Assembly (NCBI GenBank): GCA_013398275.1
Contig: VZSE01014389.1
Coordinates: 3,702,636-3,766,635 of the forward strand
DNA: 64,000 nt
Direction: 5' to 3'
Origin: Promerops cafer
Lineage: Eukaryota; Chordata; Aves; Passeriformes; Nectariniidae
The translations under genes and the position numbers were made by a program. Shown in pieces: positions 51,201 through 54,619 of this stretch; the first letter of the stretch is position 1, and the number at the start of each line of letters is the position of its first letter. Below the pieces are notes generated by a model that was not told where the DNA came from, did no database searches, and saw only the letters and a list, made by a program, of their open reading frames with translations.

Positions 51201-54036
51201 ATAAATTATTTCACAAGTTATGAATATTGCATAGCCCACAAACTCTCAAACAACAGAATGCAACTGCTTCTCAGTGGATGCCACTTCCCTCCACTGAAAC
51301 ACACAACACACTTTCTAATGAAGCTAAGCAGTAGGCATAAATCAAGTACATGACCTTAACAACCTTCAGCTAACTAAGACCATCTGTTTACTTCCAGAAA
51401 TGCAGATGCTGTCAGCTTAAGGAAGAAATAATTAATTATTGCAATTCAGTATTGTTTCATTTATTGTTATAATAAAATAAATCATTTTCAAGCTGAAAAA
51501 CTCATCATTTATACTTTAAAAAGTTAACCAATGTTTACAGTACCTCAAAAAACAAAAACAACCCACTGCCAGCTTTGTCTGCTTCCAAGAAATATGACAC
51601 TAGTCCACCAACACAGTGGGGAAATTGCAGTATAATACAGAATATTGGTATCACTCTTCAACCAGCAGTTTATATAAATATGCCCATGCTTTCTTGTATT
51701 TGATGTATTTTATTGCCAAAAAGTTCTTATTATTTTAGTGACCTGACATTCACAAATAGAAATTCTAAGTATAGAGAGCACACTTATCAGGAATTGTTAG
51801 TCAAAAAAGGAAGAAGAACTAAAATCACTTGATTATAGTACTACTGTCTTCCAGGAAGTAAAAACAAATATTAAACCAAATAATTATTATTTCTGTTTTC
51901 CTTAAAGGAGGATTTGATTTTGTTTGCTTGTTTGTTCTTTTGATCAGTTACCAAAGCTGCAAATTAGAAACACTATGCATTTGACACAGAGATGACAGAA
52001 ATCAATGAAAAGACCATCCTGGAAACGGAGAGCAGGATAGAGCCATGAAACCTGCCATCCCCTTACAGATTTCTGCACAAGTTATGCAGCATTACTGGAA
52101 ATTATTTTTTTGTCCTGCTGTGTTCATCAGCTATGCAATAACAAAGCTCCAAGGCACCTTTTTCTTGGGAGCTGCACACATCTCAACAAAGCACAGTTCT
52201 GAGATTAGTGGTTCAATACCATTACTAAGTTTGCATTTTAAGATCTCATAAAATTGCTGAACACTGAAATTCTACATCATGTAAGAAACTATGAACAGTT
52301 TACCCATCTCAATGAGGTCTCACTTCAGATACAAAAAATCTTTATTCTCTGCATTCTGAACTCATTTACATAACAACAAACTAAAGAATCTCTCAAAAAG
52401 CTGTGGAAAAGCATGCTCACATTGTTCTGATGCAGGACTTGCAGTACTCGGTTGACGTTATTTAAGGCATGTACTCGTGTGGAACCTCGTTCTTTAGGCT
52501 GAAAATAAAAAGTCAATCTGTTCAACATCAGAATTAATGGACATACCAAACAAAATTAGAGAAAAAATCTCCAGATTTTAACTTTTTTCTTTTAGTAGTA
52601 GTATGAAAAACCAAACAAGATCATCCACAACAATTTCAAAATGAAACCTGGTCAGAACAATATTCCCTAAATCAAGGCACAGGACAGGCCTTGGATTCAA
52701 AATGTGTTTCAGTTCATCATCAGCTCATCTTTAAGTCAAAAATTTTTATTCCCAGCATCTACAGAATTATAAACTGGCAATGCAAAAGCAAAGCAAGAGG
52801 CAAGAGTTCCTGGGGAAAATCTGAAACTTTTGAACATTTGCCAGAGTACTTGAAATTTTCTGGCTCCCAAGAGAGAACAAGCAGCAATTTGTTTTTCTGG
52901 CACCAAAAGCCTGCTAAATCTTTGCATACTGGGAAGAAGTTACGCTTCCTGACTTTCCCTTCCTTTTAATATCAGGGGGAATAAAAAAAAAACAAAAACA
53001 AAAACTCCACAACCAGAAAAAAAACCCACCAAAAAAACAAACCTTCAACTCTTGACAATACCTGCCACTCAATTTGCTTTTAATCACCATAATTTAATTC
53101 CTGTGGCAGAAAGTGATCACACTGCAAGAGCATGAAGCTGAACTTGGAACACAGTAATCAACTTAGAAACAAAAAAACTCCTGTTTTCAGCATACTTCAA
53201 ATCACACCACAAATTATTAAAAGTACTAGTAAAACACATCTGTTTAAAAAACAACGTAAGCTTGCAACATGAAATTTTGTATGACTGAAGGTTCCTCATA
53301 AGGTCCATAAACAAATTTTAGACTTATTATAAATAGTGAAATCAAGCATTTAATCCCAAGTAATGGCACAGGTTTCACCATATTTCATGCATCTTTCTGA
53401 AGAGCCAATAATGTTAGCAGGGGAAGAGTTTTCAGCCACACACACTTTCCCATACACATTTCAAGCCGTTTTCAGCCTTTTCCTGTCTGGAGATGACAAA
53501 ACTTTTCAATGGAGATGCAGATTTTTATTTACTAGCTGTTGTCTTTTTACTTTCTTTAAGGGATCATTCACGAGCTTACTAGAAGCCCACAGAGATCCAG
53601 CTGAACACAGGTCTACCGGATCATCCAGAAATAGACCTTTAAAAGATTTCTATTAAAAACAAACTATGTGAGCACCACCCCTGGTTTTACATGCTTTGCT
53701 AGACAGTGTGTAAACCCTCAAGAGAGGGTTACACTGTTAAGCTTGAGCCTGACCCTGTCTCTCCTGAGTGGAGTTCATGGGAATTTCACTGGAACTGTAG
53801 AGAACAAGTACACATTACAAGCAAATTAGGATTTTAAACAAATTAAAATAAAAGAAAAATCTCATGTCTCAGTTTGTGTTTTGTTTATTCATTGGTTTGG
53901 GTTTTTTTAATAAATGGAAATATGACTCAGATGTTTCTCTTACCAAAGGTTTCCCCGTCAGACCCTCCAAAAGGTCCAAAAGCTTCCTTCCATCTTTGAG
54001 ATCTGTGAACATGTCTTTCACTGGGGCCTTCCCACT
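64..54036 (-). CDS. UTRN: Utrophin gene, partial (36 exons, both ends outside window)
   Basis: Utrophin is the autosomal paralogue of dystrophin, a large cytoplasmic protein that links F-actin to the dystroglycan complex at the membrane. Seen here: 36 minus-strand exons that join without a frameshift from mid-CH1 through CH2, early spectrin repeats, a proline-rich hinge and many further repeats. Utrophin rather than dystrophin is indicated by CHTLE, DLDSYQVALEEVLTWLL, TDNPKGMDEQL and NAGWSRVRTWTEDW, which match remembered mammalian utrophin much more closely. There is no dystrophin exon 9 equivalent, as expected for utrophin. Missing are the first coding exon(s) (beyond 64000), one exon (eq22) between 22815 and 27844, and everything C-terminal of eq40. 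All splice sites are GT/AG except the eq27 donor. Gene identity is very secure; exon numbers are borrowed from dystrophin. Confidence 0.97.
217..1037 (-). other. UTRN: Intron eq39-eq40
   Basis: 0.8 kb intron upstream of the repeat-15-like exon; nothing recognised apart from a plausible branch point (CTAAT) about 19 bases before the acceptor at 217-218. Confidence 0.85.
1038..1175 (-). CDS. UTRN: UTRN exon eq39: end of spectrin repeat 14
   Basis: This 138-nt exon encodes 46 residues: LDQERAQIEEVLQRGGQLLQ, QPMEDRRREKIRLQLLLLQK, KYNSVQ. IRLQLLLL and QIEEVLQRG match mammalian utrophin. The length equals dystrophin exon 39. Acceptor ATTTTAG, donor CAG|GTACAGTT, phase 0/0. In mammalian utrophin the next residues belong to the linker after the missing repeat 15; here a further repeat exon follows. 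Confidence 0.96.
1176..2288 (-). other. UTRN: Intron eq38-eq39
   Basis: 1.1 kb intron; nothing recognised. Confidence 0.85.
2289..2438 (-). CDS. UTRN: UTRN exon eq38: variable segment before repeat 15
   Basis: This 150-nt exon encodes 50 residues, a divergent front MLVGQERLPVMSEPREAR and a conserved back LDLDKFESDIQNMLKVVEKH ending SGEDEK. Mammalian utrophin has about three more residues in the front part. The donor AAG|GTTTGTG is weak; the acceptor GCTTGCAG is good. Confidence 0.93.
2439..2959 (-). other. UTRN: Intron eq37-eq38
   Basis: 0.5 kb intron; nothing recognised. The intron between eq36 and eq37 (3131-3268) is only 138 bases. Confidence 0.85.
2960..3130 (-). CDS. UTRN: UTRN exon eq37: spectrin repeat 14
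   Basis: This 171-nt exon encodes 57 residues from RLTSELDDVSLRVDNVRDQA to VEPKLAELNRNFEKVSQHI and KSAK. LVEPKLAELNRNFEKVSQ is identical to mammalian utrophin as remembered. The length equals dystrophin exon 37. Acceptor CTCCTTAG, donor AAG|GTGAGGAT. Confidence 0.97.
3269..3397 (-). CDS. UTRN: UTRN exon eq36: spectrin repeat 14
   Basis: This 129-nt exon encodes 43 residues starting NHQGQLEIFDENVAHISTWL and ending LLDEIEKKSASQKEETVK. The length equals dystrophin exon 36. Acceptor TTTTTCCAG, donor AAG|GTAGGAAA. Confidence 0.97.
3398..5065 (-). other. UTRN: Intron eq35-eq36
   Basis: 1.7 kb intron. An A/C-rich tract at about 3440-3515 reads as T/G-rich on the gene strand and may add to the pyrimidine tract of eq36. 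Nothing else recognised. Confidence 0.85.
5066..5245 (-). CDS. UTRN: UTRN exon eq35: spectrin repeats 13-14
   Basis: This 180-nt exon encodes 60 residues from NVLRELERRKADLKSITESC to NAGWSRVRTWTEDWCDTLL. The length equals dystrophin exon 35. Acceptor TGTTTCAG, donor TTG|GTAAGTTG. Confidence 0.97.
5246..7127 (-). other. UTRN: Intron eq34-eq35
   Basis: 1.9 kb intron with a 16-base imperfect tandem pair at 6742-6773; otherwise nothing. Confidence 0.85.
6742..6773 (+). repeat. 16-bp tandem pair
   Basis: TTTTCATTGAATGCAC is followed at once by TTTTCATTCAATGCAC, differing at one base. Confidence 0.9.
7128..7298 (-). CDS. UTRN: UTRN exon eq34: spectrin repeat 13
   Basis: This 171-nt exon encodes 57 residues starting VTEGKQDLERATQLARKMRK, then SASLSEWLATTEADLVQK and ending DSEIAWAK. 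The length equals dystrophin exon 34. A T-rich tract precedes the acceptor TTTTGTAG; the donor is AAA|GTAAGCAT. Confidence 0.97.
7299..8649 (-). other. UTRN: Intron eq33-eq34
   Basis: 1.35 kb A+T-rich intron; nothing recognised. Confidence 0.85.
8650..8805 (-). CDS. UTRN: UTRN exon eq33: spectrin repeat 12
   Basis: This 156-nt exon encodes 52 residues, [20 protein letters not shown] followed by RQIVQKQQTDNPKGMDEQLT and a final NDLGAQ. It is among the most conserved exons of the family; the length equals dystrophin exon 33. Acceptor GCTTTTAG, donor CAG|GTAAGAAA. Confidence 0.97.
8806..9391 (-). other. UTRN: Intron eq32-eq33
   Basis: 0.6 kb intron; nothing recognised apart from a loosely repeated TATTTTATTC motif near 8960-8997. 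Confidence 0.85.
9392..9565 (-). CDS. UTRN: UTRN exon eq32: spectrin repeats 11-12
   Basis: This 174-nt exon encodes 58 residues starting RKLREVCTKYQLFQKPANFE and ending DVIQAHLEKCM. FQKPANFEQR is shared with dystrophin. The length equals dystrophin exon 32. The acceptor TTAAAACAG has a weak pyrimidine tract; the donor is ATG|GTATGTAT. Confidence 0.95.
9566..9999 (-). other. UTRN: Intron eq31-eq32
   Basis: 434-base intron; nothing recognised. Confidence 0.88.
10000..10128 (-). CDS. UTRN: UTRN exon eq31: spectrin repeat 11
   Basis: This 129-nt exon encodes 43 residues, KIQAEIAAHESTLEELKKSA then RSFPPASPECRSPRGGTQLD and ALQ. The Pro/Ser/Arg-rich insert after the helix is a utrophin trait and makes the exon longer than dystrophin exon 31. 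Acceptor ATGGCAG, donor CAG|GTAAAGAC. Confidence 0.95.
10129..10460 (-). other. UTRN: Intron eq30-eq31
   Basis: 332-base intron; nothing else in it. Confidence 0.88.
10461..10622 (-). CDS. UTRN: UTRN exon eq30: spectrin repeats 10-11
   Basis: This 162-nt exon encodes 54 residues from AVSRQITLEQQLQTMRETDH to RIDAFQMPQEAQ. The length equals dystrophin exon 30, and QMPQEAQ ends the exon in both proteins. Acceptor CTGCTCAG, donor CAG|GTATTTCT. Confidence 0.97.
10623..12019 (-). other. UTRN: Intron eq29-eq30
   Basis: 1.4 kb intron with a short CA/CG alternating stretch (11141-11183). The overlapping open frames around 11050-11360 come from that low-complexity segment. Confidence 0.85.
11141..11183 (+). 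repeat. Alternating CA/CG microsatellite-like stretch
   Basis: Interrupted alternating purine-pyrimidine sequence (CACGTGCACACACAG, then GCATGTGCGCGCACACACAC), the kind of run that can adopt Z-DNA. Short and imperfect. Confidence 0.7.
12020..12169 (-). CDS. UTRN: UTRN exon eq29: spectrin repeat 10
   Basis: This 150-nt exon encodes 50 residues starting [20 protein letters not shown] and ending ARYEELSHL. RELGQTLIDGGILDD is essentially identical to mammalian utrophin. The length equals dystrophin exon 29. Acceptor TTATTAG, donor TTG|GTAAGCAC. Confidence 0.97.
12170..12673 (-). other. UTRN: Intron eq28-eq29
   Basis: 0.5 kb intron; nothing recognised. Confidence 0.85.
12674..12808 (-). CDS. UTRN: UTRN exon eq28: spectrin repeat 10
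   Basis: This 135-nt exon encodes 45 residues, EVWSCWIELLQYLDLETAWL followed by NNLEERVQMTGNLPDKLDAV and NDALE, the start of a repeat with three Trp. The length equals dystrophin exon 28. Acceptor GCTCCTAG, donor GAG|GTATTATA. Confidence 0.95.
12809..14373 (-). other. UTRN: Intron eq27-eq28, GC-AG type, mostly CR1
   Basis: 1.6 kb intron starting with GCAAGA and ending CTCCTAG. More than half is a CR1 copy (13429-14345). The remainder, 12809-13428, shows nothing recognisable. Confidence 0.9.
13429..14345 (-). mobile_element. CR1 LINE, about 0.9 kb, next to exon eq27
   Basis: A 5'-truncated CR1 in the same orientation as UTRN. The plus strand starts with CAGAATCACAGAATCAC (the reverse complement of the CR1 terminal repeats), then GATCATCCAGTCCAATCTGT, and runs to CAGACTGTCAATAAAGGAAT near the 5' truncation at about 14345. 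Old, with no intact reading frame. It is the largest repeat inside the fully covered introns. Confidence 0.93.
14374..14553 (-). CDS. UTRN: UTRN exon eq27: spectrin repeat 9, GC donor
   Basis: This 180-nt exon encodes 60 residues from RAKEDVLQKEVRVKILKDN to YQLLCNRIRGKCHTLE, closely matching mammalian utrophin. The acceptor is TTAACAG. The donor is GAG|GCAAGA: a GC splice site in place of GT, in otherwise perfect donor context. Translation past GAG gives residues unlike utrophin, and no good GT donor lies nearby, so the exon end is well fixed. Confidence 0.95.
14554..16757 (-). other. UTRN: Intron eq26-eq27
   Basis: 2.2 kb intron; the only structure noted is a short direct and inverted repeat cluster at 16477-16517. 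Confidence 0.85.
16477..16517 (+). repeat. 14-bp direct repeats plus 6-bp inverted arms
   Basis: CTCCTGTTGAGCCT occurs at 16477-16490 and again at 16496-16509. The second copy runs into GTTGAG-CCTGA-CTCAAC (16501-16517), a short perfect hairpin that includes the AP-1-like heptamer TGACTCA. Function unknown; may be chance. Confidence 0.75.
16758..16928 (-). CDS. UTRN: UTRN exon eq26: spectrin repeats 8-9
   Basis: This 171-nt exon encodes 57 residues: IISQKNRLSESQEKAVNLKK, then EMQEWMTQAEEEYLEKDFEY and KSPEELENAVEEMK. The WMTQAEEEYLE stretch is shared with dystrophin. The length equals dystrophin exon 26. Acceptor GATTCTAG, donor AAG|GTCAGCAA. Confidence 0.97.
16929..17788 (-). other. UTRN: Intron eq25-eq26
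   Basis: 0.9 kb intron; nothing recognised. Confidence 0.85.
17789..17944 (-). CDS. UTRN: UTRN exon eq25: spectrin repeats 7-8
   Basis: This 156-nt exon encodes 52 residues from MFINEMETIEPSLKEMKEVE to WEKLSKQ. The length equals dystrophin exon 25. Acceptor GTGTTCAG, donor CAG|GTGAGTTC. Confidence 0.96.
17945..18676 (-). other. UTRN: Intron eq24-eq25
   Basis: 0.7 kb intron; nothing recognised. Confidence 0.85.
18677..18790 (-). CDS. UTRN: UTRN exon eq24: spectrin repeat 7
   Basis: This 114-nt exon encodes 38 residues starting TDSKVVQKWMDGVKDFLKTE and ending LQRQLDQCM. KWMDGVKDFL is shared with mammalian utrophin. The length equals dystrophin exon 24. Acceptor TTGATTTAG, donor ATG|GTGAGTTT. 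Confidence 0.96.
18791..22601 (-). other. UTRN: Intron eq23-eq24, contains CR1
   Basis: 3.8 kb intron with a CR1 3' fragment (20389-20750), a 15-base A run near 20103 and a purine-rich patch near 19532-19562. The region 18816-19391 is open on plus and overlaps an opposite-strand open frame, but neither resembles a known protein. Confidence 0.85.
20389..20750 (-). mobile_element. CR1 LINE 3' end fragment
   Basis: On plus the reverse complement of CR1 3' sequence: ATCATGAAATGGTTTGGGCT, GATCATCCAACCCACC, then TTCCAGTGTCTCACTGCCCT and AGAATTTCTTCCTAATATCT. About 360 bases, 5'-truncated, non-coding. Confidence 0.92.
22602..22814 (-). CDS. UTRN: UTRN exon eq23: spectrin repeats 6-7
   Basis: This 213-nt exon encodes 71 residues starting TVRETLETQKPRVDKLAEET, with FKDVQGRWDKLKLKISKDV in the middle and KLRIFE at the end. 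The length equals dystrophin exon 23. Acceptor TTGTTATAG, donor GAG|GTAAAATG, phase 0/0. Confidence 0.95.
24874..25539. other. Assembly gap (666 N)
   Basis: An uninterrupted run of N. The left flank (about 24600-24873) is GC-rich, the right flank (25540-25790) strongly A+T-rich with TA and TG microsatellite character. The true length may differ from 666. Confidence 0.99.
25540..25790 (+). repeat. A+T-rich low-complexity sequence beside the gap
   Basis: TATTA-type repeats at 25540-25570 and a TGTGTGTGTGTATATATATA microsatellite near 25766-25786, directly right of the N run. Confidence 0.8.
27845..28025 (-). CDS. UTRN: UTRN exon eq21: spectrin repeat 5
   Basis: This 181-nt exon encodes QELTHLVSLSPQLEHLKSTC to EERHRQLKK plus one base (G). 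The length equals dystrophin exon 21. Acceptor CTTTTACAG, donor AAG|GTAAATAA. It ends in phase 1, whereas the next located exon (22602-22814) starts in phase 0, so an exon must lie between. Confidence 0.94.
28305..28540 (-). CDS. UTRN: UTRN exon eq20: spectrin repeats 4-5
   Basis: This 236-nt exon completes the Glu codon and encodes GLSTVDIKSVMEKILSGW, KIKYQEDINAYLKEMNELEK and ends LKDLCQ. It spans helix C of repeat 4 and helix A of repeat 5. It is six bases shorter than dystrophin exon 20. Acceptor CTTTGTAG, donor CAG|GTAAGTTT. Confidence 0.95.
28541..30279 (-). other. UTRN: Intron eq19-eq20
   Basis: 1.7 kb intron with a short CAC/CAG-type microsatellite (28908-28937) inside a moderately GC-rich patch (28800-29100). 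The overlapping open frames there come from the triplet repeat. Otherwise nothing. Confidence 0.85.
28908..28937 (+). repeat. (CAC)n/(CAG)n-like microsatellite
   Basis: Six to seven CAC-type triplets followed by GCAGCC repeats, about 30 bases, in an intron. Confidence 0.85.
30280..30367 (-). CDS. UTRN: UTRN exon eq19: spectrin repeat 4
   Basis: This 88-nt exon, too short for most ORF cut-offs, encodes VIEKERAEKSQKLDELKRSG then HILLDQMGK plus one base of a Glu codon. The length equals dystrophin exon 19. The acceptor is the less usual CACTTTGAAG preceded by TATTCTTTTGG; the donor is G|GTAAGCAA. Frame and exact length fix both boundaries. Confidence 0.93.
30368..32129 (-). other. UTRN: Intron eq18-eq19
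   Basis: 1.8 kb intron; nothing recognised. Confidence 0.85.
32130..32253 (-). CDS. UTRN: UTRN exon eq18: spectrin repeat 4
   Basis: This 124-nt exon completes the Lys codon and encodes FDAESAELLNWISKSKSAIQ to SSMKEKWK, helix A of repeat 4. Length equals dystrophin exon 18. Acceptor AAACTAG, donor AAG|GTAAAATG. Confidence 0.95.
33640..33997 (+). mobile_element. CR1 LINE 3' end fragment
   Basis: About 360 bases of CR1 3' sequence in plus orientation: TTGATAGCAGCCTTCCAGTA near the start, GAACAGGCTGCCCAGAGAAG in the middle, and GATGATCCCTTCCAGCCCAA with CTCTATATGAGTCTAT at the end. Strongly 5'-truncated and non-coding. Confidence 0.92.
34380..34445 (-). mobile_element. CR1 LINE tail, very short
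   Basis: The plus strand reads AAGAATCACAGAATTGTTAG then GGTTGGAAGGGACG, the reverse complement of a CR1 3' terminus. Only about 65 bases are present. Confidence 0.8.
34561..34727 (-). CDS. UTRN: UTRN exon eq17: proline-rich hinge 2
   Basis: This 167-nt exon starts VTQAVGSVGMSQVSQK and includes QELPPPPLPKKRQIPGD, a proline-rich basic stretch without heptad structure. It is the counterpart of dystrophin hinge 2, between repeats 3 and 4. It ends after two bases of a Lys codon (AA|GTAAGTAT). It is one of the least conserved exons in the window relative to mammalian utrophin as I remember it, which fits a flexible linker. Confidence 0.95.
34728..36000 (-). other. UTRN: Intron eq16-eq17
   Basis: 1.3 kb intron; nothing recognised. 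Confidence 0.85.
36001..36180 (-). CDS. UTRN: UTRN exon eq16: spectrin repeat 3
   Basis: This 180-nt exon encodes 60 residues starting ILKEDMGMKRQTLDQLNELG and ending ELTQRWDSLVQKLEDYSNQ, helices B and C of repeat 3. The length equals dystrophin exon 16. Acceptor ACTACAG, donor CAG|GTATTTAC. Confidence 0.97.
36181..36789 (-). other. UTRN: Intron eq15-eq16 with short tandem duplication
   Basis: 0.6 kb intron whose only notable content is the 24-base tandem duplication at 36597-36644. Confidence 0.85.
36597..36644 (+). repeat. Exact 24-bp tandem duplication
   Basis: Two identical adjacent 24-base units (36597-36620 and 36621-36644), each starting AAGTAGTACATA and ending TTTTTTAAATTC, followed by four bases of a third. 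With no divergence visible between copies, it is either a recent duplication or an assembly artefact. Confidence 0.95.
36790..36897 (-). CDS. UTRN: UTRN exon eq15: spectrin repeat 3
   Basis: This 108-nt exon encodes 36 residues starting CLLKAWLTEKEEALSKVQTS and ending VNVRKLA, helix A of repeat 3. The length equals dystrophin exon 15. Acceptor ATCTGCAG, donor GCA|GTGAGTAT. Confidence 0.97.
36898..39772 (-). other. UTRN: Intron eq14-eq15
   Basis: 2.9 kb A+T-rich intron; short open frames only, none recognisable. Confidence 0.85.
39773..39874 (-). CDS. UTRN: UTRN exon eq14: end of spectrin repeat 2
   Basis: This 102-nt exon encodes 34 residues, RLGERWTAVCRWTEDRRVKL then QEIQLLWQELLEEQ, a helix C containing the RW...CRWTEDR pattern. 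The length equals dystrophin exon 14. Acceptor TTTTGTAG, donor CAG|GTGAGTAAG. Confidence 0.97.
39875..40573 (-). other. UTRN: Intron eq13-eq14
   Basis: 0.7 kb intron; nothing recognised. Confidence 0.85.
40574..40693 (-). CDS. UTRN: UTRN exon eq13: spectrin repeat 2
   Basis: This 120-nt exon encodes 40 residues from [20 protein letters not shown] to AILEEQLQ, helix B of repeat 2. The motif VNSLTHMVV is shared by dystrophin and utrophin. Acceptor TTGTAG, donor CAG|GTAAAGT, phase 0/0. Confidence 0.97.
40694..42131 (-). other. UTRN: Intron eq12-eq13
   Basis: 1.4 kb intron; no repeat family or coding signal recognised. Confidence 0.85.
42132..42282 (-). CDS. UTRN: UTRN exon eq12: spectrin repeat 2
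   Basis: This 151-nt exon completes the Arg codon and encodes LHDMLMELQKQQLQQLSDWL through KQLEEHK, helix A with its conserved Trp. The length equals dystrophin exon 12. Donor AAG|GTAAACC, acceptor CCCTGCAG. Confidence 0.97.
42283..42988 (-). other. UTRN: Intron eq11-eq12
   Basis: 0.7 kb intron; nothing recognised. Confidence 0.85.
42989..43170 (-). CDS. UTRN: UTRN exon eq11: spectrin repeat 1
   Basis: This 182-nt exon starts GFMMELTAHQSSVGNVLQAG and ends LRVESMDRQS plus two bases of an Arg codon (CG|GTGAGTTC). It supplies helices B and C of the first repeat; the length equals dystrophin exon 11. Confidence 0.97.
43171..44166 (-). other. UTRN: Intron eq10-eq11
   Basis: 1.0 kb intron; nothing recognised. 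Confidence 0.85.
44167..44370 (-). CDS. UTRN: UTRN exon eq10: hinge 1 and first spectrin repeat
   Basis: This 204-nt exon encodes 68 residues: an acidic linker starting SVALEEDQDSSRAETPST, then VDMDLDSYQVALEEVLTWLL and EVKEQFSTHE, helix A of spectrin repeat 1. Dystrophin's extra linker exon 9 has no counterpart, and the frame runs straight from eq8. Acceptor GCTGCCTAG, donor GAA|GTAAGC. Confidence 0.95.
44371..44970 (-). other. UTRN: Intron eq8-eq10
   Basis: 600-base intron. This is where an equivalent of dystrophin exon 9 would lie; I see none, and the flanking exons join in phase 0 without it. Confidence 0.85.
44971..45134 (-). CDS. UTRN: UTRN exon eq8: end of CH2 and start of hinge 1
   Basis: This 164-nt exon encodes [20 protein letters not shown], then EVLPKQVTMEDIREVETLPR and a charged tail ending EDGEFSVQQ. 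It closes CH2 and enters the linker to the first spectrin repeat. The acceptor is GATACAG and the donor CAG|GTGTGTTT. It is shorter than dystrophin exon 8, in the poorly conserved hinge. Confidence 0.95.
45135..46163 (-). other. UTRN: Intron eq7-eq8
   Basis: 1.0 kb A+T-rich intron; nothing recognised. Confidence 0.85.
46164..46279 (-). CDS. UTRN: UTRN exon eq7: CH2 domain
   Basis: This 116-nt exon completes the split Lys codon and encodes PELFSWDKVTKMSPVERLEN through GIEKLLDPE, the middle of CH2. It ends after one base of an Asp codon (G|GTGGGAT). It is three bases shorter than dystrophin exon 7. Confidence 0.96.
46280..49556 (-). other. UTRN: Intron eq6-eq7
   Basis: 3.3 kb intron, the longest in the actin-binding part that lies fully inside the window. 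The short open frames in it (for example 46738-47067 and 48642-49019 on plus) resemble no protein I know. No repeat family recognised. Confidence 0.8.
49557..49729 (-). CDS. UTRN: UTRN exon eq6: start of CH2 domain
   Basis: This 173-nt exon begins VKDVMKNIMSDLQQTNSEK and continues through ILLSWVRQSTRPYSQVNV and FTTSWADGLAFNAVIHRHK, the inter-CH linker and the front of CH2. It ends after two bases of the final Lys codon (AA|GTAAGTGG). Length and phase equal dystrophin exon 6. Confidence 0.97.
49730..50594 (-). other. UTRN: Intron eq5-eq6
   Basis: 0.9 kb intron; nothing recognised beyond the splice sites. Confidence 0.85.
50595..50687 (-). CDS. UTRN: UTRN exon eq5: end of CH1, actinin-type signature
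   Basis: This 93-nt exon encodes 31 residues beginning VELVNIGGTDIVDGN and ending LLWSIILHWQ. The stretch fits the second actinin-type actin-binding signature (hydrophobic-Asn-Ile-Gly followed by Asp-Gly-Asn and Leu-Gly-Leu-x-Trp). Acceptor CTCTCCAG, donor CAG|GTGAGAGG, phase 0/0. Confidence 0.97.
50688..52420 (-). other. UTRN: Intron eq4-eq5
   Basis: 1.7 kb of A+T-rich intron. I see no repeat family or coding signal in it. Confidence 0.85.
52421..52498 (-). CDS. UTRN: UTRN exon eq4: actin-binding CH1 domain
   Basis: This 78-nt exon encodes 26 residues, PKERGSTRVHALNNVNRVLQ followed by VLHQNN, the middle of CH1, nearly identical to mammalian utrophin as remembered. The length equals dystrophin exon 4. 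Acceptor TTTTCAG, donor AAT|GTGAGC, phase 0/0. Confidence 0.97.
52499..53943 (-). other. UTRN: Intron eq3-eq4
   Basis: 1.4 kb of A+T-rich intron with an A/C-rich low-complexity tract at about 52982-53045. No gene or repeat family recognised. Confidence 0.85.
53944..54036 (-). CDS. UTRN: UTRN exon eq3: actin-binding CH1 domain
   Basis: This 93-nt exon encodes 31 residues starting SGKAPVKDMF and containing DLKDGRKLLDLLEGLTG, a core part of the first calponin-homology domain. It has the same length as dystrophin exon 3. The acceptor is CTTCTGCAG and the donor is TTG|GTAAGAG; phase is 0 at both ends. The preceding exon, with the start codon and the FTKW-type CH1 start, is not in the window. Confidence 0.96.
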
Positions 54037-54619
54037 CTGCAGAAGAAGCAAAAGGAGTAACAAAAACAGTGTTTAAGCAGAACTTCCCTGAAAATAGATA
54101 GTACCATAACAATCTCCAATATTGCTTTTTCCTATCACCTTGACTTTTAACACTGCTCTTCAGAAAGAAGGCTGTCAAAGACTCGCCTTACATGACATGA
54201 ATTAGCTGGCATAGATCTCTCCTGTCTTCACTTTATCTCCTCCTGCCCTACAGCTGCTGATAATTGCCAAATACTGGCTAACAAATCAGAAAAAGAGAAG
54301 TGAACAGCTCAATGAACCCTGTTTTTTGGCAAGCATCTGGTTTTCCCCAAAATTCTTAGGGGTTTTTCTTAGGTGCCCCATTTAGTTAGATTTGATGCTA
54401 CTAAAACTACCACCACCAAAAAAAAAAAAAAATCTCAGAGTTGAACAGCCACAAAGAAATACTTTCGTTTCCTGTACAAAAACATAACTAAATGTAATCA
54501 TTTCAACCAGCTAAACACTAGTAAGTATGATCTTCCTCTCAGAGCACATACTTATCACAGATGATTCAGATCCTTCACAGCTGCATAGCAACTTAACCAA
54601 ACTTTTAAAGTTTGGTCCA

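Noticed and set aside
64..54036. The gene could be dystrophin (DMD) instead of utrophin
   Set aside because: Exon sequences follow remembered utrophin much more closely (DLDSYQVALEEVL, NAGWSRVRTWTEDW, TDNPKGMDEQL), and the exon 9 equivalent is absent. Only eq40 has its best match in dystrophin, because mammalian utrophin lacks that exon.
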